A stretch of 6,093 nt of DNA from Candidatus Saganbacteria bacterium (lineage in GTDB: Bacteria; Margulisbacteria; WOR-1; O2-12-FULL-45-9; XYB2-FULL-48-7): positions 1-6,093 of the forward strand of contig JAGVQF010000020.1 of NCBI GenBank assembly GCA_020051815.1, read 5' to 3'. The translations under genes and the position numbers were made by a program. Positions 5,359 to 6,093 of this stretch are shown here, piece after piece. A model generated the notes under the pieces. That model ran no database searches. It worked only from the letters and a program-made list of their open reading frames with translations, and was not told where the DNA came from. Numbering within the stretch: the first letter of the stretch is position 1; each line of letters opens with the position of its first letter.

Positions 5359-6093
5359 ATGCGTAAATATTTATTCAGGCGGCTGCTGCAGCTCATCCCG
5401 CTGCTCATCGGCATTTCACTTATTTCTTTTTTTATCATGCATCTGGCACCGGGCGACCCGACCGCGCTTTTTATCGACCCTAACGTTAAACCCGAAGAGC
5501 TCCTGCGCGTGCGGGCCAACTGGGGGCTCGATCAACCGGTCTATATCCAGTATTTTCTCTGGCTCAAGAACGCGTTTCTTCTCGACCTCGGCCGCAGTTA
5601 CACCACCGGCCAGCCGGTCGTGGGGGAGATCCTGGGGCGCCTGCCGGTCACGCTCATGCTGATGATCCCGTCTTTTATCCTGACACTCTTGATCACGATC
5701 CCGCTTGGTGTTATTTCCGCCGTGAGGAAGGGGACCTGGTTCGATAATCTGGTGACTTTTCTCTCTTTTGCCGGCATGGCCATCCCGACTTTCTGGCTGG
5801 GGCTGATGCTGATGCTCCTCTTTTCGGTCAAACTGCACTGGTTCCCGGCGGTCGGCAATATCATCCTGCCACTGATAACAATGACGATCGGCAGTTTGGC
5901 CGGACTGACGCGCTACCAGCGCGCCGCCATGCTTGAGGTACTCAACCAGGACTTTATCCGCACCGCCCGGGCCAAAGGCCTGCCGGAGCGAGTCGTGATC
6001 TTTAAGCATGCCCTGCGCAACGCCTTGATCCCGATCGTGACGATCCTGGGCCTGACGCTCCCCGACCTTTTTGGCGGGGCTTTCATTATTGAA
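5359..6093 (+). CDS. Dipeptide/oligopeptide ABC transporter permease, DppB/OppB type (3'-truncated by window edge)
   Basis: Inner-membrane channel subunit of a peptide importer, partner of the preceding binding protein and presumably of a DppC-type permease and ATPases beyond the window. The 245 residues available begin MRKYLFRRLLQLIPLLIGIS, the standard DppB start, with HLAPGDPT at about 27-34, WGLDQPVYIQYFLW, and LGRSYTTGQPV. After several membrane helices comes the EAA-loop region FIRTARAKGLPERVVIFKHA, which contacts the ATPase, then LRNALIPIVTILGLTLPDLF. About 60-90 residues are missing at the C-terminus. ATG 5359 directly follows the TAG stop of the binding protein gene with no intervening base, so stop-restart coupling is likely; the only purine-rich site (AAAAGG at 5336-5341) is rather distant. 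The loop between WFPAVG and the next helix is short compared with many DppB proteins. Confidence 0.94.
   Translation, partial: MRKYLFRRLLQLIPLLIGISLISFFIMHLAPGDPTALFIDPNVKPEELLRVRANWGLDQPVYIQYFLWLKNAFLLDLGRSYTTGQPVVGEILGRLPVTLMLMIPSFILTLLITIPLGVISAVRKGTWFDNLVTFLSFAGMAIPTFWLGLMLMLLFSVKLHWFPAVGNIILPLITMTIGSLAGLTRYQRAAMLEVLNQDFIRTARAKGLPERVVIFKHALRNALIPIVTILGLTLPDLFGGAFIIE

Noticed and set aside
5416..6009. Long minus-strand open frame of 197 codons
   Set aside because: It is antisense to the clearly conserved DppB permease, and its product is low-complexity and rich in charged residues and His/Gln, typical of a shadow frame.

Overview
The window looks like chromosomal DNA from a Gram-negative-type bacterium. 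It encodes bacterial housekeeping genes, type II secretion/type IV pilus parts, a solute-binding protein with an apparent signal peptidase I site and no lipobox, and two gene families (ORF6N and S23/four-helix bundle) that are frequent in environmental and candidate-phylum genomes. Candidate lineages such as Margulisbacteria/Saganbacteria or Omnitrophota would fit. That placement is inference from gene style only, as the window holds no rRNA or other marker that settles it. Everything is on the + strand and densely packed.

Layout: (1) 2-1189, the C-terminal three quarters of methionyl-tRNA synthetase, cut by the window edge. (2) 1190-1326, a 137-bp gap holding a REP-like hairpin (CCCCTCGACAAGCTCGGGG) and a perfect palindrome (GGTCACAAATTGTGACC) before a strong ribosome binding site. 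(3) 1327-1878, an AT-rich ORF6N-domain gene with a second palindrome inside it that matches the upstream one at 12 of 13 core bases. (4) 1871-2890, a GspF/PilC-type inner-membrane platform protein lacking the usual N-terminal ~60 residues; its start overlaps the ORF6N stop. (5) 2899-3403, a ~505-bp unit made of an AT-rich four-helix-bundle (S23 family) gene enclosed by 34-bp imperfect terminal inverted repeats (26/34 ungapped matches). (6) 3450-3857, a GspG-like pseudopilin. (7) 3820-5358, a family 5 (oligo/dipeptide) solute-binding protein whose signal peptide is encoded inside the end of the pilin gene. (8) 5359 to the window end, the DppB/OppB-type permease, starting on the base after the preceding stop codon.

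The GC-rich backbone appears to be metG, gspF, gspG, sbp, dppB. From 1871 to the end the genes overlap or nearly abut, which suggests an operon joining a pseudopilus pair to a peptide ABC importer. Two AT-rich genes with their own palindromic DNA interrupt this backbone, each at a gene boundary beside gspF. The most interesting structures are the inverted-repeat-bounded four-helix unit, which resembles the intervening sequences of 23S rRNA but lies in an mRNA intergenic position, and the pair of matching palindromes before and inside the ORF6N gene. No transposase, reverse transcriptase, CRISPR array, tRNA or rRNA was seen.
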